NCBI RefSeq assembly: GCF_902168065.1
Contig: NZ_LR655718.1
Location: forward strand, 1 to 40,668
DNA length: 40,668 bases
Source of the DNA: Mycobacterium tilburgii
Lineage (GTDB): Bacteria; Actinomycetota; Actinomycetes; Mycobacteriales; Mycobacteriaceae
Direction of reading: 5' to 3'
Below are positions 7,769-16,224 of this stretch, piece by piece. The position numbers were made by a program, and so were the translations under genes. A model generated the notes under the pieces. That model was given only the letters and a program-made list of their open reading frames with translations. It searched no databases and was not told the DNA's origin. How positions within the stretch are numbered: the stretch's first letter is position 1; every line of letters starts with the position of its first letter.

Positions 7769-10122
7769 AGCTTGCTCAGCGGCACGTGGTTGTGCATCAG
7801 CTTGACCCGGCCGGAACTGCCGAAGTCGATCAGCGACATTGCCGATTCGCCGACGCCGGAAACCTCTTCGACCCGGCCCAGCCCGTATTTGTCGTGGGTC
7901 ACCCGGTCGCCGGGTGCCAACACCAGCAGGGGGCGCTTGCCCGCCCCGGAGCGGGTGGGCAAGACGCGGAGCGTTCCGAACCGCCCCGCCCCGCTCACCG
8001 GTGCGCTATAGGACGGTGTCGGTGCGGTGCGCCGCCATTCGATCAGTTCCTGCGGAATCTCTTGCAGAAAACGCGATTCCGGGTTGAGCATGGGTTGCCC
8101 CCAGGAAGACCGCACAATTGCCCGGCTCACATACAGCCGCTGCCGGGCGCGGGTGATCCCCACGTAGGCCAGCCGCCGTTCCTCCGAAAGTTCGGTGGGA
8201 TCGTCGAGGGCCCGCATGTGCGGGAACATGCCGTCCTCCCAGCCGGTGACGAACACCACCGGGAACTCCAGCCCCTTCGCGGTGTGCAACGTCATCAGGA
8301 TCACCACGCCGGCGCCGTGCTCGGGGATTTCGTCGGTGTCGGCGACCAGCGATACCCGCTCCAAGAATGCTGCCAGCACCCCGGTTTCGGGTACGTCCTC
8401 GTCCTTGGGGTACTCCCCGGACTCGTCGAGCGCGACGCTGTTCGCCCGGTCGATACTGAATTCGTGTGCGACGCTGACGAGTTCGTTCAGGTTGTCCAGC
8501 CGGGCCAGCTCCTGCGGATCGGTTGAGGACTCCAGCTCCCGGCGGTACCCGGTGCGTTCCAGCACCGATTCGACGAGATCGCCGAGGTCATCACTGAGGC
8601 AGCCGCGCAACTCGTCGAGCAACTCGACAAAGCCCGAAATTGCTTTCTTCGCACGGGAATTGAGCATCGGAACTTTACCTTCGGCGGCGGCCACTAGCGC
8701 GTCGACGAAGCTGGCGCCGGTGTTCTCGGCGTACACCGCCACGCACGCTTCGGCGCGATCCCCGATCCCGCGCCGGGGGGTGTTCAGGATGCGCCGCATG
8801 CTGACCGCGTCGCCGGGGTTGTCCAGCACCCGCAAGTAGGCCACGATGTCACGGATCTCCTTGCGCTCGTAAAAGCGCACTCCGCCGACGACCTTGTAGG
8901 GAATTCCGGCGCGGATGAACACTTCTTCCAGCGACCGCGACGAATTGTTGGTGCGATAGAAGACGGCTACATCGTTATAGGTGATTTCGCCGCGATCTGC
9001 GAGGGCGTCAATTTCCTCGGCGACGAACCGCGCTTCATCGTGTTCATTGTCGGCGACATAACCAACAATCAACTCGCCTTCGCCTGCATCGGTCCACAGC
9101 CGCTTCTCGCGGCGTCCCGAATTACGCGCGATCACCGAATTGGCCGCCGACAGAATGTTCTGCGTAGAACGGTAGTTCTGCTCGAGCAGAATAGTGGTCG
9201 CGTCCGGGTAGTCGCGTTCGAATTCCTCGATATTGCGAATGGTGGCGCCGCGGAAGGCGTAGATCGATTGGTCAGCATCGCCGACCACGCACAACTCCGC
9301 CGGCGGCACATCCTGGCCCGGCGCGTCGGCACCCTCGCCAAGGCCCCCACCGGCGGTGCGCCCGACCAGTTCCCGCACCAGCACGTATTGAGCGTGGTTG
9401 GTGTCCTGGTACTCGTCAACCAGGACGTGGCGGAAGCGGCGCCGGTAGTACTGGGCGGTCTGCGGGAACGTCTGCAGTACCGCAACAGTCTCCCCGATCA
9501 GGTCGTCGAAATCCAACGCGTTGGCCGCCCGCAGCCGCCGCTGATACTCGGCGTAGACGGAGGCGACGGTGCGGGCGAAGTCGTCGGAATCGTCTGTGAG
9601 ATTGGACACGGCCTGGTCCGGATCGATCAACTCATTCTTGAGGTTGGAGATCGCGACGGACAGCAGTCGCGGTGAGTAGCGCTTGATGTCCAGACCCATG
9701 TCGCGCCCGATCATCTGCAGCAACCGCCGAGAGTCGTCGGCGTCGTAGATGGAGAAGTTGGAATTGAGGCCCTGGATCAGCGACGCCTGGTTGCGCAGAA
9801 TCCGCACACACGTCGAGTGAAACGTCGACACCCACATCGCGCGAGCGCGGTTGCCGACCAGCCTGACCACGCGGTCCCGCATTTCGTTGGCGGCCTTGTT
9901 GGTGAAGGTGATGGCCAGGATCTGGCCGACCCCGACACCGCGCGCGGCAATCAGGTGGGCGACGCGGCGCGTCAACACCGCGGTCTTGCCGGAGCCCGCA
10001 CCCGCCACGATCAGCAACGGCGAACCTTCGTGAACCACGGCCTGGCGCTGTTGGGGATTCAAGCCGTCGAGCAGCTGCTCTACCTCGGCGCTGGCAGTGG
10101 CGGCGGTTGCGTGCACAGTCAT
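7765..10122 (-). CDS. uvrD1: ATP-dependent DNA helicase UvrD1
   Basis: This is a 785-residue superfamily 1 helicase, full length and without breaks. The motifs are in order: Q-motif and Walker A (LNPQQRQAV, AGAGSGKTAVLTRR near residue 45), motif Ia ITFTNKAANEM, motif II DEYQDTNHAQY, motif III VVGDADQSIYAFRGA, motif IV EQNYRST, motif V LMTLHTAKGLEFPVVFV, and motif VI YVGITRARQRLYVSRA. The C-terminus (GDRVTHDKYGLGRVEEVSG) is the Tudor-like domain typical of UvrD/PcrA, which binds RNA polymerase. It acts in nucleotide excision repair, and in mycobacteria UvrD1 is reported to be stimulated by Ku, which is also encoded in this window. The ATG at 10120-10122 is the only good start. Confidence 0.96.
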   Translation of the reverse strand: MTVHATAATASAEVEQLLDGLNPQQRQAVVHEGSPLLIVAGAGSGKTAVLTRRVAHLIAARGVGVGQILAITFTNKAANEMRDRVVRLVGNRARAMWVSTFHSTCVRILRNQASLIQGLNSNFSIYDADDSRRLLQMIGRDMGLDIKRYSPRLLSVAISNLKNELIDPDQAVSNLTDDSDDFARTVASVYAEYQRRLRAANALDFDDLIGETVAVLQTFPQTAQYYRRRFRHVLVDEYQDTNHAQYVLVRELVGRTAGGGLGEGADAPGQDVPPAELCVVGDADQSIYAFRGATIRNIEEFERDYPDATTILLEQNYRSTQNILSAANSVIARNSGRREKRLWTDAGEGELIVGYVADNEHDEARFVAEEIDALADRGEITYNDVAVFYRTNNSSRSLEEVFIRAGIPYKVVGGVRFYERKEIRDIVAYLRVLDNPGDAVSMRRILNTPRRGIGDRAEACVAVYAENTGASFVDALVAAAEGKVPMLNSRAKKAISGFVELLDELRGCLSDDLGDLVESVLERTGYRRELESSTDPQELARLDNLNELVSVAHEFSIDRANSVALDESGEYPKDEDVPETGVLAAFLERVSLVADTDEIPEHGAGVVILMTLHTAKGLEFPVVFVTGWEDGMFPHMRALDDPTELSEERRLAYVGITRARQRLYVSRAIVRSSWGQPMLNPESRFLQEIPQELIEWRRTAPTPSYSAPVSGAGRFGTLRVLPTRSGAGKRPLLVLAPGDRVTHDKYGLGRVEEVSGVGESAMSLIDFGSSGRVKLMHNHVPLSKL

Positions 10123-10507
10123 GTCTATCTAAATTTACCGCTAACGTCCGACGACAAGGCGCAGGCCGGGGCCTCCCAAAACCTCCGACAGCCGCCCAGC
10201 AAGGTGATGCCGCCGAACTCGTCGTTTTGCTCCCGCGTGTCCGCGGCTGTGGCACACTAACTTGGCATGGACAAATGCACAGTCCATCGCCGTCTCTCGA
10301 TCCTCGAGTGGCGCCGCCAATTTTTCCGTGGGTACCGTCCTACGGTGCCCACGGTCTAGCTGTCGTTGTTAGGGCCCTGTGCCTCCGGATGCAGGGCTTG
10401 AACCTCCGGATGCAGGGCTTGAACTTTTTACACGCCTGATAACGTTTTCAAGCCAAAAACGAACAAGAGCTACAGAAGAACCGCAAAATAACACGGGGGT
10501 GTAGGGA
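10123..10507. other. 385-bp non-coding region upstream of uvrD1 and chorismate mutase
   Basis: This divergent intergenic region holds the uvrD1 leader, a tandem 21-bp duplication at 10382-10423, and a possible promoter for the chorismate mutase gene (TTGAAC at 10419-10424 and TAACGT at 10440-10445; the 15-bp spacing is short). I found no credible coding frame in it. Confidence 0.45.
10382..10423 (+). repeat. Tandem direct repeat, two perfect 21-bp units
   Basis: Two identical 21-bp units, each CCTCCGGATGCAGGGCTTGA plus A, lie head to tail at 10382-10402 and 10403-10423. They sit directly before the possible -35 element of the chorismate mutase gene. Copy number could vary between strains, and the repeat could be a duplicated binding site. 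Confidence 0.85.
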
Positions 10508-10780
10508 TTGAGCGTCGAGGTGATCGACATTGAACAGTTGGCGAACATTGAAGAGTTGCGCCTCGAGATTGACCGGCTGGACGCCGAGATTCTTGCCGCT
10601 GTCCGCAAGCGAGCTGAAGTTTCTCGGGAGATCGGCCGCGCCCGGATGGCTTCGGGGGGTACCCGTCTGGTGCACAGCCGGGAGATGAAGGTCATTCAGC
10701 GCTACAGCGAGCTGGGCCCGGAGGGCAAGGACTTGGCGATGCTGTTGCTGCGTCTGGGCCGCGGCCGCCTCGGCCACTAA
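10508..10780 (+). CDS. Chorismate mutase, AroQ-delta type (Rv0948c-like)
   Basis: This 90-residue all-helical enzyme converts chorismate to prephenate, the first step to phenylalanine and tyrosine. The start is TTG at 10508 (MSVEVIDIEQLANIEELR) with a purine-rich AGGG just upstream. An AroQ core follows: RLEIDRLDAEILAAVRKRAEVSREIG, then RMASGGTRLVHSREMKVIQRY and the conserved C-terminus LLLRLGRGRLGH. In M. tuberculosis this cytosolic enzyme is weakly active alone and is activated by DAHP synthase AroG through contacts that include its C-terminal end. That end is preserved here. It is intact and transcribed toward pgi. Confidence 0.93.
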   Translation: MSVEVIDIEQLANIEELRLEIDRLDAEILAAVRKRAEVSREIGRARMASGGTRLVHSREMKVIQRYSELGPEGKDLAMLLLRLGRGRLGH

Positions 10781-10891
10781 ACGGTCCTCGTAATCAAGGA
10801 TTGCGCGGCCGCAAATTCTTTAATTTGCGCGGTAAATCGGACTGTCCGCTAGCGTTGGCTCGGTGGCGTGAGTCAGCACTAGGGTCGGTTC

Positions 10892-12556
10892 ATGACCTCC
10901 GTACTCAACATCCCTGACATCACCGCCACACCGGCGTGGGACGCCTTACGTGGACATCACGAACAGATCGGCAAGACCCACCTCCGCCAGTTCTTCGACG
11001 ACGACCCGGATCGCGGCCGCGAGCTGACCATCACGGTCGGCGACCTGTACATCGACTACAGCAAGCACCGGGTCACCCGGGAGACGCTGCGGCTGCTACT
11101 GGACCTGGCCCGCGCGGCCAATCTCGAAGAGCGTCGGGATCAGATGTTCGCCGGCGTGCACATCAACACCTCGGAGGATCGCGCGGTGCTGCACACCGCG
11201 CTGCGGCTGCCTCGGGACGCCGAGCTGATCGTCGACGGCCAAAACGTCGTCGCCGATGTGCACCAGGTGCTGGACGCGATGGGCGACTTCACCGACCGGT
11301 TGCGCAGCGGCGAATGGACAGGCGCCACCGGCGAGCGCATCCGTACCGTCGTCAACATCGGCATCGGCGGGTCCGACCTGGGTCCGGTGATGGTGCACCA
11401 GGCATTGCGCCATTACGTGGACGCGGGAATTTCGGCCCGATTCGTATCCAACGTCGACCCCGCCGACCTGATCGCCAAGCTCGCCGATTTAGACCCCGCC
11501 ACAACGCTTTTCATCGTGTCCTCCAAGACCTTCTCCACGCTGGAGACGCTGACCAACGCGACGGCCGCGCGCCGCTGGGTGACCGACGCGCTGAGCGATG
11601 CCGCGGTGTCGAAGCACTTCGTGGCCGTGTCGACGAACAAACGCCTGGTCTACGACTTCGGCATCAACACCGACAACATGTTCGGTTTCTGGGATTGGGT
11701 CGGGGGGCGCTACTCTGTCGATTCGGCGATCGGGCTGTCGCTGATGGCCACGATCGGACGGCAGGGCTTCGCGGATTTCCTGTCCGGATTCCACATTGTC
11801 GACGAGCACTTCAAAACCGCCCCGCTGGAATCCAACGCGCCTGTCCTGCTTGGCCTTATCGGCCTCTGGTATTCCAATTTCATGGGCGCGCAATCACGCG
11901 CCGTGCTGCCGTATTCCAACGACCTGGCCCGATTTGTCGCCTATTTGCAGCAGCTGACCATGGAGTCCAACGGCAAATCGACGCACGCCGACGGCAAGCC
12001 GGTCACCACCGATACCGGTGAAATCTATTGGGGCGAGCCAGGAACCAACGGACAGCATGCTTTTTACCAGTTATTGCATCAGGGAACCCGGTTGATACCG
12101 GCCGATTTCATCGGATTCAGCCAACCCACCGACGACCTGCCCACCGCCGAAGGCAATGGCAGCATGCACGACCTGTTGATGAGCAATTTCTTCGCACAGA
12201 CCCAGGTGCTGGCGTTCGGCAAGACCGCCGCGGAAATCGCCGCCGAGGGCACCCCCGCTGCGGTGGTGCCGCACAAGGTGATGCCCGGCAATCGGCCGTC
12301 GACTTCGATTCTGGCCGAACGGCTTACGCCATCGGTGCTGGGCCAGCTGACCGCACTTTACGAGCACCAGGTTTTCACCGAGGGCGTGATCTGGGGAATC
12401 GATTCCTTCGACCAGTGGGGAGTGGAGCTGGGCAAGACGCAGGCCAAGGCGCTGCTGCCGGTGCTGACCAGCGACGGCTCCCCCGCACCCCAGTCCGACA
12501 GCTCCACCGATGCCCTGGTCCGTCGCTACCGGACCGAACGGGGGCGGGTGAGCTAG
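10892..12556 (+). CDS. pgi: Glucose-6-phosphate isomerase
   Basis: This is a 554-residue cytosolic enzyme of glycolysis and gluconeogenesis interconverting glucose-6-phosphate and fructose-6-phosphate. The ATG at 10892 ([20 protein letters not shown]) matches the family start. Signature regions are intact: [55 protein letters not shown] with the catalytic Glu in [22 protein letters not shown] with the catalytic His, and [14 protein letters not shown] with the C-terminal lysine. Length equals the actinobacterial norm. It lies 111 bp after chorismate mutase. It is convergent with the broken TetR gene, and the two stops frame a small hairpin. Confidence 0.97.
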   Translation: MTSVLNIPDITATPAWDALRGHHEQIGKTHLRQFFDDDPDRGRELTITVGDLYIDYSKHRVTRETLRLLLDLARAANLEERRDQMFAGVHINTSEDRAVLHTALRLPRDAELIVDGQNVVADVHQVLDAMGDFTDRLRSGEWTGATGERIRTVVNIGIGGSDLGPVMVHQALRHYVDAGISARFVSNVDPADLIAKLADLDPATTLFIVSSKTFSTLETLTNATAARRWVTDALSDAAVSKHFVAVSTNKRLVYDFGINTDNMFGFWDWVGGRYSVDSAIGLSLMATIGRQGFADFLSGFHIVDEHFKTAPLESNAPVLLGLIGLWYSNFMGAQSRAVLPYSNDLARFVAYLQQLTMESNGKSTHADGKPVTTDTGEIYWGEPGTNGQHAFYQLLHQGTRLIPADFIGFSQPTDDLPTAEGNGSMHDLLMSNFFAQTQVLAFGKTAAEIAAEGTPAAVVPHKVMPGNRPSTSILAERLTPSVLGQLTALYEHQVFTEGVIWGIDSFDQWGVELGKTQAKALLPVLTSDGSPAPQSDSSTDALVRRYRTERGRVS

Positions 12557-12566
12557 CCGCTCACCC
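12546..12566. terminator. Hairpin between convergent pgi and tetR pseudogene
   Basis: GGGTGAGC at 12546-12553 pairs perfectly with GCTCACCC at 12559-12566 around a 5-base loop. The stem includes the stop codons of both convergent genes. There is no U-tract, as is common for mycobacterial terminators, so a termination role is inferred. Confidence 0.45.
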
Positions 12567-12997
12567 CGAGTGGCTGATCACCTCGGAGCCCAGTCGCCGC
12601 ACAAAGGTGCGCAGGTGTTTCACCGTCGCGGTCTGCGGATCGGACAGGTGCAGCCGCGGTCGCCGGGTGGGCGTCGACCGCGGCCAGCACACCGTCACCG
12701 TCGAATGCGAGCACGAACGCCCGCTCGTCGGCGGCCGGAGTCCAATCCGGCGATCGCCTCGGCGAACTGGGCCCTGGCCCGCGCCGCTTCGCGGTCGATC
12801 AGCGCGACGAACAGCCCCGCCGGGTCGCCGAGCAGCTGATAGAGCAGCGACCGGTTGATGCCTGCCGCCGCGGCGATGCGGTTAGGCGTGGCGGCGGCGT
12901 GAAACCCTCCGGCGTCCACGATCGCGTGCGTGACATCGAGGTTCTGCTTGCGGTGTTCTTCGGCCGACATCCGGCGCTTCGAGATGCCCGCAGCCAT
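12561..12997 (-). pseudogene. TetR-family regulator, frameshifted
   Basis: The N-terminal DNA-binding part is intact in one frame from ATG 12995-12997 (MAAGISKRRMSAEEHRKQ, then IVDAGGFHAAATPNRIAAAAGINRSLLYQLLGD, a TetR helix-turn-helix). The ligand-binding part is broken: ERAFVLAFDG, then RLHLSDPQTATVKHLRTF and the end VRRLGSEVISHSG lie in other frames after shifts near 12745 and 12685. The protein would therefore be cut after about 80 residues. Another in-frame ATG (13009) is possible. A nested inverted repeat just upstream looks like its operator, shared with the divergent broken gene, implying the pair once formed a local repressor-target unit. Confidence 0.75.
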
Positions 12998-13009
12998 GCT
13001 TAACAGCAT

Positions 13010-13050
13010 AACTAACAACTTGTGAGTATTACTCACACACAGTGTTAGTT
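13010..13050. promoter_or_regulatory. Nested inverted repeats, probable TetR operator
   Basis: An outer pair, AACTAACA (13010-13017) and TGTTAGTT (13043-13050), encloses an inner pair, TGTGAGT (13021-13027) and ACTCACA (13031-13037). The centres are within 1 bp of each other. The element sits between the divergent tetR pseudogene and the next broken gene, the usual place for an autoregulatory operator. The inner element resembles a Crp site, but its spacing is N7 rather than N6. Confidence 0.6.
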
Positions 13051-13067
13051 AGCCGGAGGTCGCTGCC

Positions 13068-13496
13068 ATGTCCAGGTATCGCTGCTTTCTGCTCGGCCTG
13101 CCGGAGGAACTGCCGCCCCTCGGAGCCGGCCGACATCATCCACGTCCTGCACGCGCGCTCGACCCTGCTGCGCGACGGGTTCCACGCTGTTCGACCGGTG
13201 CGCCGAAGCAGTCGAAAAGAGTTTCAGCAAGCTCACTTTCGTCCGTACCTTCTGCAATGGCGATCGCGAGATCGCCGAGGCGATGGGCGCTCGATGGGCC
13301 CGACCGATCTGCTGCGCGTGGCCCTCACCGCGCCGTTCATCATCGGACGGTCCAACGCCGTGAGCCAGGTCAGATGGATCCCCGTGTTGCGCGACACCTC
13401 ACCGACGCATACGTCATCGGCTTGCTCAAATTACGCCTGGCGACCTACGGGAAGCCCGAATTCAACTACTTGAAGCAGCACATTACACGCCGGTAG
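13068..13496 (+). pseudogene. Unrecognised gene divergent from tetR, multiply frameshifted
   Basis: A good ribosome site (GGAGG) precedes ATG 13068. Protein-like segments occur in three frames: ADIIHVLHARSTLLRDGFHA, then LFDRCAEAVEKSFSKLTFVR with TFCNGDREIAEAMGA, then GPTDLLRVALTAPFIIGRSN, then VARHLTDAYVIGLLKLRLAT and YGKPEFNYLKQHITRR ending at TAG 13494-13496. At least four frame changes are needed. I do not recognise the family. Position opposite a TetR gene with a shared operator suggests it was the regulated target. It is convergent with the SDR gene that follows. Confidence 0.5.
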
Positions 13497-13528
13497 CGCA
13501 CTGACCTGTGTCGCGCACCCGGCGCGGA

Positions 13529-14278
13529 TCAGGCGAACGGCTTGGTCAGCTGCGGCGGCAGCACCCGCATCAGCTGAACCAGCGGCGCCCACGGCCACCG
13601 CGGCACCACGGCCCGACCGGGCTCGCGTTCGATGGCGGCAACCATGGCCTTGACGCCGGTTTCGTTGTCCACCATCAGCATTGTGCTCGTCGACTTGGCG
13701 GTCATCTCCGACTCGATGTAGCCCGGCTCGATCACCGTGACCTTGATCGGCCCCTTGGCGTATTCCGCGCGCAGCGACTCACCCAGCGACCGCAGGCCCG
13801 CCTTGCTCGCACAGTAGGCGGCCTTGACGCCCGGGACACCGGTATTGCCGAGCACCGACGAGATGAGCACCAGGTGCCCCGCGCCAGCCTTGGTGAAGAT
13901 CTCCAGCGCCGACTCGATCTGCACCAGCGCGGCCACCAGGTTGGTCTCGATGGTCGCCTTGTTGGCCGACAACTTACCGGAGCCCAACACCGCACCCTTG
14001 CCGATGCCGGCGTTTACGATGATCCGATCGACGCCGCCGAGCTCGCCGCGGAGGTCGGCGAAGACCTTCGGCACCTGCTCGTGGTCGTTGACGTCCAACG
14101 CGGCGACCGCGATCTTGATGTTCGGATACCGTTGCCACAGCTCTGCTTTCAGCTCGTCGAGCCGGTCGGTCCGACGGGCACACAGCGCCAGGTCGCGCCC
14201 CTTGGCCGCAAAGGACCGCGCCATCCCGGCGCCCAACCCGGCACTGGCACCCGTGATTAGAATCTTGCGGCAAGTCAT
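13529..14278 (-). CDS. Short-chain dehydrogenase/reductase (Rv0945-like)
   Basis: This is a 249-residue NAD(P)-dependent oxidoreductase. From ATG 14276-14278 it reads MTCRKILITGASAGLGAGMA, giving the cofactor motif GASAGLG near residues 9-15. It continues with LDVNDHEQ, the NAGIG motif, the catalytic Ser in VLISSVLGN, and YCASK with catalytic Tyr and Lys, then IEPGYIESEM. All core residues are present and length is normal. The substrate is unknown. An earlier in-frame start would add 13 residues not seen in the family. It is followed on the same strand, upstream, by the Fpg-like gene, as in H37Rv, with a 43-bp gap. Confidence 0.92.
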   Translation of the reverse strand: MTCRKILITGASAGLGAGMARSFAAKGRDLALCARRTDRLDELKAELWQRYPNIKIAVAALDVNDHEQVPKVFADLRGELGGVDRIIVNAGIGKGAVLGSGKLSANKATIETNLVAALVQIESALEIFTKAGAGHLVLISSVLGNTGVPGVKAAYCASKAGLRSLGESLRAEYAKGPIKVTVIEPGYIESEMTAKSTSTMLMVDNETGVKAMVAAIEREPGRAVVPRWPWAPLVQLMRVLPPQLTKPFA

Positions 14279-14321
14279 CCGGGCAGCATATCGACAGATG
14301 TCACGTCCGGGCGACAATCGG

Positions 14322-15185
14322 CTACTTGAGCAGCCGGGACATCCGACGATCGGTCAGGATCTTGCCGCCGGTCTGACACGTCGGGCAGTACTGAAATGAC
14401 TGGTCCGCGAACGACACTTCCCGCACGGTGTCCCCGCGGACCGGGCACGGCAGCCCAGTGCGCGCGTACACCCGCAGCCCGGAGCGCTTTTCGCCTTTGA
14501 GCATCGCGGCGCCCTGGCCGACGGACCGGTTCACCGCATCGGTCAGCACCGAGATCATCGCGTCGTGCAGGGTGACGGTCTGTCCGCCAGTGAGTTTTCC
14601 CGCGGTGGCGAACGGCGAGATCTTGGCCACGTGCAGGATTTCGTCGCTGTACGCATTGCCGATGCCGGCGATCACCTTCTGGTCGGTGATGACGGTCTTG
14701 ATCCGCCCGCTGTTGCCGGACAGCAGCCCGCCCAGATCGTCGGCGCTCAGGTCCAGGGCGTCGGGCCCCAGGGCGGCGATGCCGGGGACATGCTCCGGGT
14801 CGTGGACCAGCCAGACCGCCAGCCGCTTCTGGGTGCCGGCCTCGGTGAGGTCGAAGCCGGGTGCCTCGCCGGGCGGGCCCAGGTGGACGCGCAGTGCGAT
14901 GGGTCCCTTACCTGGTCGCAGCGGCGCCGCGGCCAACTTGTCCGACCAGCGCACCCAGCCCGCCCGTGACAGGTGCGCGATCAACAGCAGGTTTCCGGCT
15001 TGCAGACCCAGGTATTTGCCCCACCGGCTGGCCGCGGTCACCGTCAGCCCGTGCAGGTCGCTGATCGGTGGATCGAAGGTTTTCAGCACCGACAGCGCAG
15101 CGACGTCGACGCGGCCGATGGTCGAACCGACGGCATGGCGCCGCAGGTGGTCCATCAGCGCTTCGATTTCGGGCAGTTCGGGCAC
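14322..15185 (-). CDS. Fpg/Nei-family DNA glycosylase (Rv0944-like), full length, altered zinc finger
   Basis: This 287-residue protein starts at GTG 15183-15185 (VPELPEIEALMDHLRRHAVG). After removal of Met the N-terminal Pro and adjacent Glu of PELPE are the catalytic pair of Fpg/Nei glycosylases, which excise oxidised bases. The lysine in SRWGKYL, the helix-two-turn-helix GIGNAYSDEILHVAKISPF and the C-terminal zinc-finger region are recognisable. The finger reads GLPCPVRGDTV and YCPTCQ: the second of the four expected cysteines is Arg (codon CGC, one base from TGC), so zinc binding may be weakened. As I recall, the H37Rv Rv0944 is a short C-terminal remnant, so this copy looks like the ancestral full-length form. 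Activity is uncertain. Confidence 0.82.
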   Translation of the reverse strand: MPELPEIEALMDHLRRHAVGSTIGRVDVAALSVLKTFDPPISDLHGLTVTAASRWGKYLGLQAGNLLLIAHLSRAGWVRWSDKLAAAPLRPGKGPIALRVHLGPPGEAPGFDLTEAGTQKRLAVWLVHDPEHVPGIAALGPDALDLSADDLGGLLSGNSGRIKTVITDQKVIAGIGNAYSDEILHVAKISPFATAGKLTGGQTVTLHDAMISVLTDAVNRSVGQGAAMLKGEKRSGLRVYARTGLPCPVRGDTVREVSFADQSFQYCPTCQTGGKILTDRRMSRLLK

Positions 15186-15243
15186 ACACCCAGTTTGCCG
15201 ATCCCAACCGCGCAGTGTCCATCGGCGCTCAATCGGTACGCCC

Positions 15244-16004
15244 TTAGCGAGCCTGCAGTAAACCTGCAGTAAATAGGTCCATGATCCAGCCTTGCCGGGC
15301 GCGGGCGTCGGCGCACAATGCCTGGATGCGCGACCCTGCCTCGCTGACGGTGCCGGCCGCCAGCAATTCGTCGTGGTACCGAGGTAGGCGCCCCCTGATA
15401 AGGGTCTCAGGCGGGCAGCTCGCAAACGAGCAGTCCCCGTCGAGCATCACCACCGCCGCACCCGCCAGTCCGTGGGCGCGCAATTGACGGCCGGTAGTGA
15501 TTCAGAACGGGTTCGCCGACCTCGTTGAGCGGGATGCGGTGGCGCGCCGTCAGCGCCTGGACGGCGGTGATCCCCGGGATGACATCGAAGGTGAACTCGA
15601 CCTCGGCCGCAGCCGCGTCAAGGATCCGCATCGTGCTGTCGTAGAGTGACGAATCGCCCCAGGCCAGAAAGGCGCCCACGCCGTCGGGCCAGCTCGGTGG
15701 CGATGGCCGTGGCCCTAAGGCGGGTCCGCGCCGCGTGCCAGTCCGAGACCGCGTCGCGGTAATCGGCCCCTGCCGGTCGCCGGGATTCGCGCGCTTCGGG
15801 TCGGGTAGCTGCACGAAGCGATAGCCGGGCTCGCGGATGAACCGGGCGCAAGATCTGCCGTCGCAGCCCGACCAGATCGCTTTTGACCTCGCCCTTGTCC
15901 ATCGCGAAAAACACCTGGGTGTCGTTGAGCGCCTCGATCGCCTGGACGGTCACATACTCGGGGTCCCCGGCGCCGATGCCGATCACGTGAATATGCCTAC
16001 CCAC
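15244..16004 (-). pseudogene. cobF: Precorrin-6A synthase (CobF), multiply frameshifted
   Basis: The start at ATG 16002-16004 reads MGRHIHVIGIGAGDPEYVTV, then EALNDTQVFFAMDKGEVKSD, the N-terminal SAM-binding part of a cobalamin-pathway methyltransferase. The rest is spread over frames: DGVGAFLAWGDSSLYDSTMR, FDVIPGITAVQALTARHRIP, VVMLDGDCSFASCPPETLI, GAYLGTTTN, ARARQGWIMDL. At least four shifts are needed. CobF methylates precorrin-5 at C1 with loss of the acetyl group in aerobic B12 synthesis. The gene is known to be missing from the M. tuberculosis complex but present in other mycobacteria. An 11-bp tandem duplication at 15252-15273 destroys the original C-terminus (YLLQAR). Unless another copy exists, this organism would not complete aerobic cobalamin synthesis. 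Confidence 0.82.
15252..15273. repeat. 11-bp tandem duplication in cobF
   Basis: CCTGCAGTAAA occurs twice head to tail (15252-15262 and 15263-15273). On the minus strand one copy would give an ending TYLLQAR with a stop, consistent with a CobF C-terminus; two copies shift the frame. It is a recent-looking slippage event. Confidence 0.75.
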
Positions 16005-16085
16005 GGCCGCCTCCTATGCTTGTTGCCCGCCACACTGCCTAATCCGAGCCGAATCGCAACCTCGAACACCTGGCCGGGACCAAAA

Positions 16086-16105
16086 GTACCCAGTACCATG
16101 GGTAC
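16086..16105. promoter_or_regulatory. Inverted repeat upstream of the diiron oxygenase gene
   Basis: GTACCC (16086-16091) and GGGTAC (16100-16105) flank AGTACCAT. The 20-bp element lies about 115 bp upstream of the diiron gene in the divergent region with cobF, a reasonable place for an operator. No regulator is identified. Confidence 0.35.
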
Positions 16106-16131
16106 CGTTTGGACTCACTTCGATGAGGATG

Positions 16132-16224
16132 GAGCGGCGCCCATGACATGCGCAGCGACGATGCAGAGCGCAAGCGATGAGGTGGGGGCACCTCCCGCTT
16201 GCGGGGGGGAGCGGCGCCGATGAC
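16132..16224 (+). repeat. MIRU-like element, 77-bp period, with a small overlapping ORF
   Basis: GAGCGGCGCCCATGAC at 16132-16147 recurs as GAGCGGCGCCGATGAC at 16209-16224, exactly 77 bp later. The interior (GCGACGATGCAGAGCGCAAG, GATGAGG) matches my memory of mycobacterial interspersed repetitive units, whose common form is 77 bp. A 26-codon frame from ATG 16143 ends in a TGA that overlaps the ATG of the diiron oxygenase (ATGA at 16220-16223), the arrangement described for MIRUs at gene starts. The 3' part contains a hairpin (CCCGC TTG CGGGG) next to the G-rich ribosome site, which could affect translation. Confidence 0.7.

Noticed and set aside
8800..9675. Plus-strand frames across uvrD1
   Set aside because: The minus strand encodes all helicase motifs; the opposite frames show no domain.
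13021..13037. Possible Crp site (TGTGA...TCACA)
   Set aside because: The spacer is 7 bases instead of 6, and the element is nested in a larger palindrome between divergent tetR and target, so a TetR operator fits better.
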